A stretch of DNA of 39,682 bases. Origin: a bacterium. Its GTDB lineage: Bacteria; UBA10199; 2-02-FULL-44-16; JAAZCA01. A model generated the notes under the pieces. It saw only the letters and a list, made by a program, of their open reading frames with translations, had not been told where the DNA came from and did not search any database. Numbering within the stretch: position 1 is the first letter of the stretch; every line of letters begins with the position of its first letter. The translations under genes and the position numbers were made by a program. Positions 1-8,366 of this stretch are shown one piece after another. The stretch lies in assembly GCA_041648665.1 (NCBI GenBank), contig JBAZOP010000022.1, positions 1 to 39,682 of the forward strand, in the 5' to 3' direction.

Positions 1-1
1 C

Positions 2-1336
2 AGGGAAGAGGGGAAGAGGGCGGCCTCGGTTGTCTTCACCTATCTGTCCATATTCCTGGCGCTGCTGGCCATCGTGGGCGTGATCGGGGCGCCGCTTCTC
101 GTGAGGCTCATAGCGTGGGGCTTCACCGCGAGCCCCGAGAAATTCGAGATCACGGTCTTTTTGACCAGGCTCATGTTCCCGTACATCGTCCTCATCAGCC
201 TCGTGGCCCTTGCCATGGGCATCCTCAATTCCCTCAAACACTTTGCCGCGCCGGCCGCCTCTCCGGTGCTGCTCAACATATTCATCATATTCGGCGCGCT
301 CGTGCTGGATAAGCATTTCTCGGTGCCGGCAGAGGGCGTGGCAGTCGGCGTGATACTGGGCGGAATCGCGCAGCTGGCCCTCCAGATCCCGCCGCTCTGG
401 CGCGAGGGGATGCTGCCCAGGCTCGACTTCAACTGGAGGCATCCTGCGCTCAAGGGGCTGCTCGTCCTCATGATACCCTCCGCGTTCGGGGCCGCGGTGT
501 ATCAGTTCAACGTGGTGGTGGTCACCTTTCTCGCGTCTTTTCTGCCCGACGGCAGCGTCTCGTATCTGTGGTACGCAGACCGCGTCTCGGAGTTCTCGCT
601 CGGCATATTCTCGATAGCGGTGGCCACCGTCACGCTGCCGACGCTGTCGGACCATGCGATCAAGAAGGACACAGGCGCGTTCAAAGAAACGCTGCGTTAT
701 AGTCTAAAGCTGGCATTCCTGATAGACATACCTGCTGCCGTGGGGCTGTATATCCTGGCACTGCCCGTGGTGAGCGTCCTTTTCCAGAGGGGGGAGTTCA
801 CGCCTGAGGCGGCCGTGGCCTCGGCCGGAGCGCTCTGTTTCTTCGCGGTCAAGATCCCGTTCGTCTCCGGCGTGCGCAACCTCGTGCCCGCCTTCTTTGC
901 GCTGAAGGATGCGAAGACGCCGGTGGCCGTGTCGATCGTCGCCGTGATCGTGAACGCGGCGTTCGCCCTGGTGCTCATGAAGTCCATGCTGCATAGGGGG
1001 CTCGCCGCTGCCCTGGTCATATCGGCGATCGTGAACTTCTTCCTGCTGCTCTGGCTCCTGAGAAAAAAGATCGGGCTGCTCGGCTGCAGGGACATAATCA
1101 AGTCCGTGGTGAGGACGTCGTTCGCCAGCGCCCTGATGGGGATAGTCATCTACCTGGCGCTCAACAACATCAGGTTCGAATCCAGCCTCTCGATATTCGC
1201 GAGGGGAGGCATGCTGCTCGCTCTGGTCGCGGGCGGCGCGGTGATCTACATCGGCATCATCAGGGTGATAAGCCCGACGGAGTTCCATGCTCTCGCCGCG
1301 CTCATGCGGAGGAGGGTGGCGAGCACCGTGAAATAA
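2..1336 (+). CDS. murJ: Lipid II flippase MurJ (MviN family), 5' part missing
   Basis: The reading frame is open from base 2, so the gene begins before the window; about 444 residues remain of a family of roughly 510-530, and roughly the first 80 are absent. MurJ flips undecaprenyl-linked lipid II across the inner membrane for peptidoglycan synthesis. The protein is almost wholly hydrophobic helices separated by short charged loops. It shows MOP/MviN-style features: a PYI-containing helix near 178-186 nt, the stretch LWYADRVSEFSLGIFSIA, a VLFQRGEFT loop and NLVPAFFALKDAKTPV. It ends two bases before the end of a convergent minus-strand gene. Family assignment is firm; only the N-terminus cannot be described. 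Confidence 0.93.
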   Translation, partial: REEGKRAASVVFTYLSIFLALLAIVGVIGAPLLVRLIAWGFTASPEKFEITVFLTRLMFPYIVLISLVALAMGILNSLKHFAAPAASPVLLNIFIIFGALVLDKHFSVPAEGVAVGVILGGIAQLALQIPPLWREGMLPRLDFNWRHPALKGLLVLMIPSAFGAAVYQFNVVVVTFLASFLPDGSVSYLWYADRVSEFSLGIFSIAVATVTLPTLSDHAIKKDTGAFKETLRYSLKLAFLIDIPAAVGLYILALPVVSVLFQRGEFTPEAAVASAGALCFFAVKIPFVSGVRNLVPAFFALKDAKTPVAVSIVAVIVNAAFALVLMKSMLHRGLAAALVISAIVNFFLLLWLLRKKIGLLGCRDIIKSVVRTSFASALMGIVIYLALNNIRFESSLSIFARGGMLLALVAGGAVIYIGIIRVISPTEFHALAALMRRRVASTVK

Positions 1337-1337
1337 T

Positions 1338-1688
1338 TCAATCGGAGTGCCTGTGCATCCTGTACAGGATGTCCACGATGCCGAACACCCAGATCAATCC
1401 GATGATGGCGCTGCATCCGGCTATGAGGACTTTGCGTTCTTTGAACGCCAGCGATGAGGCCTGGACGATCCTCGAGAGCATCCGCGTGTCTGCCGGAATG
1501 CCCAGGGCCGCATGAAAGTACGAAGAGCAGTATGCCGCGAGGCAGAGGAAGACCAGGAGCAGGGTGATGCCGGCTATGGATATCCCGAGGAGTCTCTGGC
1601 CGAGCACGATGTTGCCGCTGCCCGGGATAAAGAGGGCGTTGAGGGCGAGGGCGTGCATGAGGGAGGACTTGGTGATCGGCTTTGTCAT
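1338..1688 (-). CDS. Small inner-membrane protein with TM2-like motif
   Basis: A 116-residue protein with an ATG at 1688 that overlaps the mazG stop (ATGA), so it is probably translationally coupled. A GAGGTG ribosome site precedes this ATG; the frame extends further upstream but only inside mazG. After a short N-terminus comes FIPGSGNIVLGQRLLGI, reminiscent of the PGxG...G turn of TM2-type membrane proteins. A long hydrophobic helix follows, then a soluble loop around residues 55-85 and a second helix near the C-terminus (IGLIWVFGIVDILY). It ends with a His-rich tail (RMHRHSD). No function can be assigned; two to three membrane segments are what the sequence shows. Confidence 0.7.
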   Translation of the reverse strand: MTKPITKSSLMHALALNALFIPGSGNIVLGQRLLGISIAGITLLLVFLCLAAYCSSYFHAALGIPADTRMLSRIVQASSLAFKERKVLIAGCSAIIGLIWVFGIVDILYRMHRHSD

Positions 1689-2464
1689 GGCTTCACCTCG
1701 ATCTTCGCTTTCTCCCAGAGTGCGTCCCATTCCTCAGGCGTAAGCGTCCTCAGCTCGCGGCCTTCTTTTGCGGCCTGCTTTTCCATCCAGCTGAAGCGCT
1801 GCATATAGCGCGCGGTCGCCCTCCGGAGGCTCCCCTCCGGATCAATCTTCAGGAATCGACCCAGATTTGCGAGCGTGAAGAGGAGGTCGCCGAACTCGTG
1901 ATCCACGGCTTTCTCGTCGCCCGCGCTCCTTGCGTCATGAAGCTCGCGCGATTCCTCCTCTATCTTGTCGAGTATCCCCTCGGCGTTTGGCCAGTCGAAG
2001 CCCACCCTGGATGTTTTCTCGCCCAGGCGAAAGGCCTTGAGAAGTGCAGGGAGGTTCGCCGGCACGCCGCCGAGCACGGTATCCTTACCCTCTTTCTTCT
2101 TCAGTTGCTCCCACTGCTTGAGCACCTCGCCCGGACCCGAGACCTTGGTGTCGCCGAAGACGTGAGGGTGGCGGTGGATGAGCTTGCGGGTTATGGAATC
2201 GACCACGTCGTCGATCGTGAAACGTCCTTCCTCAGTTGCGATCTGCGAATAGAAGAGGATCTGGAGCAATAGATCGCCCAGCTCCTCCTTGAGGGAGTCG
2301 TAGTCCTCGCGGTCTATCGCCTCGAGGACCTCGTGCGTCTCCTCGAGGGTGTGCGCGGCGATATCCTTATATGATTGCTCCCTGTCCCACGGGCAGCCGT
2401 CCGGCGCCCTGAGTTTCGCCATGATCTCGACGAGTTCGTGAAATTTTTTCCCGATGTCGGCCAT
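1685..2464 (-). CDS. mazG: Nucleoside triphosphate pyrophosphohydrolase MazG
   Basis: MazG hydrolyses (d)NTPs to the monophosphate and pyrophosphate, a house-cleaning activity also tied to (p)ppGpp levels in E. coli. Two MazG-type repeats are visible. The N-terminal one has KLRAPDGCPWDREQS followed by the metal-binding pattern EETHEVLEAI...EELGDLLLQ. The C-terminal one has EEESRELHDA...HEFGDLLFTLANL. The linker contains the family word KLIHRHPHVFG. I chose the ATG at 2464, because homologues begin only a few residues before the first repeat; an in-frame ATG at 2524 would add 20 residues. Neither start has a convincing ribosome site. The gene is translationally coupled to the small membrane protein downstream. 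Confidence 0.9.
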   Translation of the reverse strand: MADIGKKFHELVEIMAKLRAPDGCPWDREQSYKDIAAHTLEETHEVLEAIDREDYDSLKEELGDLLLQILFYSQIATEEGRFTIDDVVDSITRKLIHRHPHVFGDTKVSGPGEVLKQWEQLKKKEGKDTVLGGVPANLPALLKAFRLGEKTSRVGFDWPNAEGILDKIEEESRELHDARSAGDEKAVDHEFGDLLFTLANLGRFLKIDPEGSLRRATARYMQRFSWMEKQAAKEGRELRTLTPEEWDALWEKAKIEVKP

Positions 2465-2534
2465 GCCGCATGGATAGGTAAGCGAAGGGGCAAAGTCAAC
2501 GATGAGGCTGTTTTGAGGCCCCATCTTTTAATCA

Positions 2535-2563
2535 TTGCATTTGTTGGGTCCCGCAAATAAATT
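2535..2563 (+). promoter_or_regulatory. Candidate sigma-70-type promoter for the YjbQ-like/phoH run
   Basis: TTGCAT (2535-2540) and TAAATT (2558-2563) are separated by 17 bp in the short gap between the divergent mazG and the YjbQ-like gene. It would drive the plus-strand run from 2572 onward. The match is by eye; no transcription evidence exists. Confidence 0.3.
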
Positions 2564-2571
2564 ACACAGCC

Positions 2572-3030
2572 ATGATTTTCTTGAGAAATTATTTCGTAAA
2601 CACGACGGACGGCGTCGATGTGCTTTCCATTATCCACGAGACCAATCGTACGATAAGGGAGGCCAATGCCCAGGAGGGGCTCGTCACCATCGTCGTTCCG
2701 CATCCCGGCGCAGCGCTGGCGATCATCGAACCCTTGCCCCTGCTGGTGGAGCAGCTCAAGCAGGCGCTGAAGCTCTTTCCAGGCGAGGGGGTCGAGGCGA
2801 GCAACAGGAGGAAGGAAGCGATACCAGTGGCGCCCAGGGTGGCGGCCGCGATCCTGGGGAGATCCGTCTCGATTCCGCTTTCCGCGGGCAAACTCGTGCT
2901 CGGCCTCAGGGAGGAGCCCGTGATCGTGGACCTGGATTCCTCTGCAAAGAGGAGGGAGTTCCATGTGCAGGTGATCTCTGAGGAGGCGGCCGCGCAGAAG
3001 GGGGGCGCCCCCCAGAGGCCGAGGAGGTAG
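2572..3030 (+). CDS. Divergent YjbQ/UPF0047-family protein
   Basis: A 152-residue protein whose layout matches the YjbQ (UPF0047) fold. It has a strand-helix-strand N-terminus leading to TIVVPHPGAALAIIE, where family members usually have HTTAAL..NE. The C-terminal half, with ILGRSVSIPLSAGKLVLG and then RREFHVQVI, matches the family's SLLGxSxxxPVxxGxLxLGTWQ...R.V.V pattern. The central His-rich segment of typical members (HxH region) and the TWQ are missing, so any thiamine-phosphate-synthase-like activity may be lost. A basic Arg/Pro tail follows. The gene lies 6 bp before phoH, whose ribosome site overlaps its stop codon, so the two are probably cotranscribed. No clear ribosome site precedes its ATG. 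Confidence 0.65.
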   Translation: MIFLRNYFVNTTDGVDVLSIIHETNRTIREANAQEGLVTIVVPHPGAALAIIEPLPLLVEQLKQALKLFPGEGVEASNRRKEAIPVAPRVAAAILGRSVSIPLSAGKLVLGLREEPVIVDLDSSAKRREFHVQVISEEAAAQKGGAPQRPRR

Positions 3031-3036
3031 CAGCTC

Positions 3037-4002
3037 TTGTCCGCCAAAACCATCACCCTGAAGTTCGACGACAACAGCCTCGCGAGGGAGCTGTTCGGCG
3101 CGGAGGATAAGCATCTGCGCAAGCTCGAGGACCGCCTTGGAATCGAGATCGACGTGCGCGGCTCCGATCTCACGCTCCGCGGGGCCGCGGGCGAGGTGGC
3201 GGCCGGCGAGCGCATACTCAATGAGCTCTACTCGATGCTCAAGAGGGGCTATCCGATCATGAACTCCGACATCGAGGGGGCGATAGCCGCTTTGAACCGC
3301 GACGGGAACGCGGATCTCGAGGCGCTCTTTGCGAACTCGATCCGTCTCCCCGGCAGAAAGCGGCCGATCGTGCCGCGCTCACCGGCCCAGAAGGAGTACC
3401 TGGAGAAGATCAGGGACCACGACGTCGTCTTCTCGATCGGCCCCGCCGGCACCGGCAAGACCTATCTCGCCGTAGCGATGGCGGTTGCCTGCCTGCTCCG
3501 CAAGCAATACGACCGCATCATACTCGCGCGGCCCGCGGTGGAGGCGGGGGAGAAGCTGGGGTTTCTGCCCGGCGACATGGTCGAGAAGGTGAACCCGTAT
3601 CTCAGGCCGCTCTACGACGCGCTCCATGACATGCTCGACATGGAGAGGGTGGAGGAGATGAGGGCATCGGACGTCATCGAGATAGCGCCGATCGCCTTCA
3701 TGCGAGGGAGGACTTTGCACAGGGCCTTCATCATTCTCGACGAGGCCCAGAACTGCAGCTACCATCAGATGAAGATGTGCCTCACGCGCCTGGGGGTCGA
3801 TTCGAAGATGGTGATCAACGGAGACGTCACGCAGATAGACCTTCCGACGGGCCAGCGCTCCGGGATGCTGGAGGCCTGGCGCATCCTCGAGGGTTGCGAG
3901 GGCATCGCTTTCCACAGCTTCACCGACGCGGACATAGTGAGGCACGACCTGGTAAGCAAGATAGTCAGGGCATATCAAAGGGACGAGGAGCGCCATGCCT
4001 GA
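3037..4002 (+). CDS. phoH: PhoH-like ATPase (YbeZ)
   Basis: This is a cytoplasmic P-loop ATPase of the YbeZ/PhoH family, linked to RNA metabolism and normally encoded next to ybeY. Walker A GPAGTGKT is at residues 136-143 and the Walker B core FIILDEAQN near residue 230. An N-terminal KH-like segment (KLEDRLGIEIDVRGSDLTLRG) precedes the ATPase. The start is TTG at 3037, supported by a strong AGGAGG that overlaps the stop of the preceding gene; no ATG fits. Length (321 aa) is typical. The 3' end overlaps the next gene by 8 bp. The order phoH, 7TM-HD, ybeY, lnt is a common conserved arrangement, which supports the call. Confidence 0.94.
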   Translation: MSAKTITLKFDDNSLARELFGAEDKHLRKLEDRLGIEIDVRGSDLTLRGAAGEVAAGERILNELYSMLKRGYPIMNSDIEGAIAALNRDGNADLEALFANSIRLPGRKRPIVPRSPAQKEYLEKIRDHDVVFSIGPAGTGKTYLAVAMAVACLLRKQYDRIILARPAVEAGEKLGFLPGDMVEKVNPYLRPLYDALHDMLDMERVEEMRASDVIEIAPIAFMRGRTLHRAFIILDEAQNCSYHQMKMCLTRLGVDSKMVINGDVTQIDLPTGQRSGMLEAWRILEGCEGIAFHSFTDADIVRHDLVSKIVRAYQRDEERHA

Positions 4003-6418
4003 GCGCGTATTGAATTCATTGAGAACGGCGATCTCCGCCCGGGTCTCCAGGGTCGGCGAATTTGTTCGCGCGGTTTCAAGCACTACCTCCTTCTCCTGGT
4101 TTGCGATCGTCTTGCTCGCCCTCGCGATAACCTCGCTCACCACCATCTCATTCCAGCAGATTCCCTCGCAGGTCCACGTGGGCCAGATCGCGGCGCGCGA
4201 CATAAAGGCGGACCGCAACTACGAGATAGTGGACAAAGAGGCCACGCAGAAGATCCGCGACGAGGCGATGGCGTCGGTGCTGCCTGTCTATGATTTCGAC
4301 CTGGGCCTCGCTGAGGCGCAGGCGATAAAGCTGCGCGAAGTTTTCAAGGACGTCAGAAACCTGACGGCGTCCTGGGATATGGCGGAGAGACAGCTCTCTT
4401 TGGAGAGGCAGGATGAGCTCGGCAGGATCATCGAACAGAAGCTGGGGACGGGTTTTCCCTCCGCACATGTGTCGCGGCTCGCAAAGGATAATTTCAGCAG
4501 GCGCAGCGAGGAGGTTGTGATCTCGCTGGTGACGCGTGCGATGTCGCAGCCGCTGATGCCGGAAATCGGCAAGCAGGAGTCGAGCGAATCGCCCGCCGCA
4601 GTCATGCGCACATCCGGCGAGCTCGAGGAGGCCGGCGTTCCGGAGGAGCGGGAGGTCGATGACATCGGCGCTTTCCAGGACGTTGCGAAGGAGAGGGCCT
4701 TGCTCGAACGGCTGGACCTCTCCTCTATGGGGATCAGCGACAAAGCCCTGCGGGAGGCTGTCCTGGCGCTCGCCGTCATGACGGTCCAGCCGAACGTGGT
4801 CTTCAACCGGACAGAGACCCTCACCAGGCGGGAGGCCGCGGCCTCCGGCGCGAAGGACTCGGTGATCAAGATCAAGGCCGGCGAGATGATCGTCAGGGAG
4901 GGCGCGCGCTACGACCAGTGGCACATCAAGGTCCTCGCCGGGATGAAGGAGGAGCGCAAGGGCGCGTCGTACTATCTCGAGTTCATCGGCACCTTCATAC
5001 TCGTGCTCTGCTTCCTTGTGTTGCCCTTCATGGCTGTCGAGAAGTTCTTCCGCAGGGGGCGGGTCAGCCGTGAGGATCACGCTCTGATGGCGGCGGTGGG
5101 TCTCTCGGTGCTCCTCCTGATGAGGGTATCGCTCACCCTGGCGCCGGCGATCCGCGACGCGTTTCTTCTTACGATGGACGCATCGGTGCTTCACTATGCG
5201 GTTCCGGTCGCGGGAGGCGCGATGCTCATCCGCATGTTTCTCAGGGCCGATGTTTCGTTCGTCTTCGCGCTCGTGCTTTCGCTCTTCGCGGGCCTCTTCG
5301 TGGAAACGGAGACGACGTTCGTGGCTTACTCCATGATCACGAGCCTCACCGCCATCATGGCGATAGCGAACGCGGATCGCCGCAGCCACATCATCAGGGC
5401 AGGGGCGGTGGTGGGTGCGGCGGCAGTCGTGGCCGCGCTGGGCACCAGGCTCATCATCGTCGCGAACTCCCCGGCGGCAAACGCGTTCTCGGAGACGCTC
5501 TGGTGCATGCTCTTCGCGCTTCTCTCGGGGCTCGGCTGCGCCATCTATTCGATGATCGCGGCGCCGATAGTCGAGTCTGTCTCGGGCTACACCTCAGACA
5601 TCAAGTTGCTGGAGCTCGCTAACCTGAACCACCCGCTGCTGCGCGAGCTGGTGGTGCGCGCGCCGGGAACGTATCACCACTCCCATCTCGTGGGGCTTCT
5701 GGCGGAGGCTGCCGCGACCGAGGTGGGGGCGAATTCTCTCCTGGTCAGGGTGGGCGCCTACTATCACGACATAGGCAAGCTCAAGAAGCCGCAATATTTC
5801 ATCGAGAACACGAAGCCCGGGGAGAACAGGCATGAGAAACTATCCCCGCACATGTCGGCGCTCATCGTGGCTGCGCACGTCAAGGACGGCGTCGAACTCG
5901 CGGGGGAGTCGAAGATCCCGCGGGTGATCTACGACATGATACCGCAGCACCACGGCACGAGGCTGATCAGCTTCTTCTATGACAAGGCCAAGGCGTCCGA
6001 GGACCCGACCATGCAGAAGGTGGACCCTAAGGATTTCAGGTATCCGGGTCCCAAACCTCAGACCAGGGAGGCGGCGATACTAATGCTCGCCGACGTTGTC
6101 GAGGCCTCGGTCAGGGCGCTCAAGGAAAAGAGCCCTACCAGGATCGAGCAGACGGTCAAGAAGACGATACACGACATCTTCAGCGAGACCCAGCTGGACG
6201 AGTGCGATCTCACCCTTCGTGACCTCGACCTCATCGGGACGGCGTTCGCCAGGACGCTGCTGGGCATCTATCACGCGAGGATCGAGTACGCAAAGGAAGT
6301 GGAGAATGAGAGGGAGAAACAATCCCAACACAAGCAGGCTGGCGGGGATCAGGGTGAATCTCCGAAGCGAGCTCAGGACGACGAAGCCCCAGTTGACGGC
6401 GGTAGCCAGGGCAATTAG
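3995..6418 (+). CDS. 7TM-7TMR-HD family membrane protein (YqfF/PgpH-like c-di-AMP phosphodiesterase)
   Basis: An 807-residue protein with a single N-terminal membrane helix (WFAIVLLALAITSLTTI) and a large extracytoplasmic 7TMR-HDED-type domain (roughly residues 50-320). A block of seven membrane helices follows (about 325-515), then a cytoplasmic HD domain (from about 545). HD signatures are YHHSHLVGLLAEAA, YYHDIGKLKKP, a later HMSALIVAAHVKDG, IPQHHGT and LADVVEASVRAL. In characterised relatives (PgpH) this domain hydrolyses cyclic di-AMP; activity here is inferred from intact metal-ligand residues. The C-terminal 40 residues are Gln/Glu/Asp-rich and low complexity, and their codons are shared with the ybeY start in another frame. 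It overlaps phoH by 8 bp. Confidence 0.92.
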   Translation: MPERVLNSLRTAISARVSRVGEFVRAVSSTTSFSWFAIVLLALAITSLTTISFQQIPSQVHVGQIAARDIKADRNYEIVDKEATQKIRDEAMASVLPVYDFDLGLAEAQAIKLREVFKDVRNLTASWDMAERQLSLERQDELGRIIEQKLGTGFPSAHVSRLAKDNFSRRSEEVVISLVTRAMSQPLMPEIGKQESSESPAAVMRTSGELEEAGVPEEREVDDIGAFQDVAKERALLERLDLSSMGISDKALREAVLALAVMTVQPNVVFNRTETLTRREAAASGAKDSVIKIKAGEMIVREGARYDQWHIKVLAGMKEERKGASYYLEFIGTFILVLCFLVLPFMAVEKFFRRGRVSREDHALMAAVGLSVLLLMRVSLTLAPAIRDAFLLTMDASVLHYAVPVAGGAMLIRMFLRADVSFVFALVLSLFAGLFVETETTFVAYSMITSLTAIMAIANADRRSHIIRAGAVVGAAAVVAALGTRLIIVANSPAANAFSETLWCMLFALLSGLGCAIYSMIAAPIVESVSGYTSDIKLLELANLNHPLLRELVVRAPGTYHHSHLVGLLAEAAATEVGANSLLVRVGAYYHDIGKLKKPQYFIENTKPGENRHEKLSPHMSALIVAAHVKDGVELAGESKIPRVIYDMIPQHHGTRLISFFYDKAKASEDPTMQKVDPKDFRYPGPKPQTREAAILMLADVVEASVRALKEKSPTRIEQTVKKTIHDIFSETQLDECDLTLRDLDLIGTAFARTLLGIYHARIEYAKEVENEREKQSQHKQAGGDQGESPKRAQDDEAPVDGGSQGN

Positions 6419-6764
6419 GCGGGCGACAGCGGGCGGCAAGGGGCGCGCCGGTCGTGCGGACATCGTCTTCGTGAACGACGCGGCGATGGCGCGCCTCGCC
6501 GGACGGTACAGGGGGAGCCCCAGGCCCACGGACGTGCTCGCGTTCCAGTATGAACGCGATCCGTGGCTTCTGGGCGAGATCGCGATCTCGCTGGACACGG
6601 CGAGGAGGCAGGCGCAAGAGCGCAGGGTGCCGCTCGCCGACGAACTCATCCTGCTCTGCGTGCACGGGCTTTTGCACATCCAGGGGCATGGCGACGAGTC
6701 CATCGGTGAATGGCGCAGGATGCGCGTGATGGAATTCGAAACCCTGATGAGGATCCTCAAATGA
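6306..6764 (+). CDS. ybeY: Endoribonuclease YbeY (rRNA maturation factor), atypical zinc motif
   Basis: YbeY is a small zinc-dependent endoribonuclease needed for 16S rRNA 3'-end processing and ribosome quality control. Family features seen are RPTDVLAFQY (the TDVLSFP motif), LGEIAISLDTA, and the metal site HGLLHIQGHGDE. In the usual HGxLHLxGYDH motif the third ligand is the final His; here Asp occupies that place and a His sits two residues earlier. The start is uncertain: ATG at 6306 gives 152 residues, and an in-frame GTG at 6354 gives 136. Either start lies inside the 3' end of the upstream gene. The stop overlaps the lnt ATG (ATGA). Confidence 0.88.
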   Translation: MRGRNNPNTSRLAGIRVNLRSELRTTKPQLTAVARAIRRATAGGKGRAGRADIVFVNDAAMARLAGRYRGSPRPTDVLAFQYERDPWLLGEIAISLDTARRQAQERRVPLADELILLCVHGLLHIQGHGDESIGEWRRMRVMEFETLMRILK

Positions 6765-8335
6765 AGACCAGATATCAGATCGCGTGCGCGATTCTCTCCG
6801 GAGTTCTCGTCACACTCTCTTTTCCGACCGTGCTCTTCGGGGCGTATCTGCCGGACATGGGGTGGCTCGCATGGGTGGCCCTCGTGCCGCTCATCCTCGC
6901 GATAAGGGAGGCTGCTCCAAGGAAGGCCTTCATGGTCGCGTTCGCGACTGGGCTCGTCGCATACGGCGGCTCGCTCTACTGGATCTATCGCGCGCTCCAT
7001 TACTACGGCAAGCTGCCGCCGCTCGCCTCTTCGCTCGTGCTCGCGCTCATGATCGTGATACTCGCGGCGTACCTGGCGGTGATACCGTGGCTGGCAAGGT
7101 TGATACAGACGAGGTGGAGGGGGGAACTGATCGCGATCCTCCCGGCGTGCTGGGTGGCCGTGGAGCTCCTTCGCAATTGCGCCCCTGTCGGCGGTTTTCC
7201 CTGGTCCAATGTCGCGATGTCGCAATGGAGGGCGCTGTGGGTCATCCAGATCGCCGACGTAGTCGGGGTCTACGGCATCATCTTTCTGATCGTGTGGGTG
7301 AACGTCTGTCTCTCCGAGATCGCAGCCGCGATCTCGGGCATGAGGCCGAATCAGCTCAAGCTCAAGATCGTGGCGACCGTGATCCTTCTTGCCGCCGTGT
7401 TGATCTACGGTCGTGTGAGGATGGACGTCCTCAAAGGCGAATTCGCCACGTCCGGTGTGACGACGATAGGGATCGTGCAGGGGAACATAGCGCAGGAGGA
7501 CAAGTGGCGGGATGAAAAGGCCGCGGACAACCTCAACGCGCTCAGGCGCGGCACCAGGGCGCTCAGGGACGCCTCGGTGGATCTCGTGATCTGGCCTGAG
7601 GCCAGCTTCCCATGGCCGATCGACACGCGGGCCGCCTCCATCGATCCCAAGGCGCTTGGGTTTGACGCCGACGAGCTGGGCCCCTTGCCCTATCTTGTCA
7701 TGGGCGCGATATCCGAGAATCCGGACGGCAGCTATCACAACAGCGTCGTGCTCTTCGACGCAAAGGGCGCGATCAAGGGCCGCTATCACAAGATGCATCT
7801 CGTCCCATTCGGAGAGTATGTCCCTTTCAAGAAGCTCCTCTTCTTCGCCGAGAAGCTGACGGAGCCGGCCGGCAACTTCAGCCCCGGCGAATCTTACCGG
7901 CCCCTCGACATAGGCGACGCGAAGGCGGGGCCGCTCGTGTGCTATGAGGACATATTCCCGCAGATCTCGAGGAGGCTCGTCGCAAACGGTGCCGAGTACC
8001 TCATCAACGTGACCAATGACGCCTGGTACGGCGTCTCCTCTGCTCCGTATCAACACGTCGCCCTCGCCGTCTTCCGCGCGGTGGAGAACCGGCGCTTCAT
8101 GGTCAGGGCCACGAACACCGGCGTGTCGGCCGTGATCACGCCGACGGGGAAGATGGAGGTCCAATCGGGAATTTTTCACGACGCGCTGATAGTGGCGCCT
8201 GTGGGTTTGAAACAGGAGATCTCCCTTTACACCCAGCTGGGCGACTGGTTCGCCTATGCCTGCGCCGCGTATGCGGCGTTGGGGCTCATTATGGTGATAG
8301 TGGGAAGATGCAGGAAGCATAAAACCGGGAACTGA
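6761..8335 (+). CDS. lnt: Apolipoprotein N-acyltransferase Lnt
   Basis: Lnt adds the third acyl chain to the N-terminal Cys of lipoproteins at the periplasmic face of the inner membrane, making them Lol substrates. The N-terminal half is hydrophobic, with about six helices (first near LSGVLVTLSFPTVLFG). The nitrilase-like domain begins at about residue 225. The Glu-Lys-Cys triad is visible: Glu in WPEASFPW (about 277), Lys in RYHKMHLVPFGEYVPF (about 343), and Cys in LVCYEDIFP (394). A final C-terminal helix is present. The ATG at 6761 overlaps the ybeY stop; 524 residues is a normal length. It fits functionally with the Lol genes 15 kb downstream. Confidence 0.95.
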   Translation: MKTRYQIACAILSGVLVTLSFPTVLFGAYLPDMGWLAWVALVPLILAIREAAPRKAFMVAFATGLVAYGGSLYWIYRALHYYGKLPPLASSLVLALMIVILAAYLAVIPWLARLIQTRWRGELIAILPACWVAVELLRNCAPVGGFPWSNVAMSQWRALWVIQIADVVGVYGIIFLIVWVNVCLSEIAAAISGMRPNQLKLKIVATVILLAAVLIYGRVRMDVLKGEFATSGVTTIGIVQGNIAQEDKWRDEKAADNLNALRRGTRALRDASVDLVIWPEASFPWPIDTRAASIDPKALGFDADELGPLPYLVMGAISENPDGSYHNSVVLFDAKGAIKGRYHKMHLVPFGEYVPFKKLLFFAEKLTEPAGNFSPGESYRPLDIGDAKAGPLVCYEDIFPQISRRLVANGAEYLINVTNDAWYGVSSAPYQHVALAVFRAVENRRFMVRATNTGVSAVITPTGKMEVQSGIFHDALIVAPVGLKQEISLYTQLGDWFAYACAAYAALGLIMVIVGRCRKHKTGN

Positions 8336-8366
8336 AAACAGAGAATCGATCATAGAGAGGACACAG

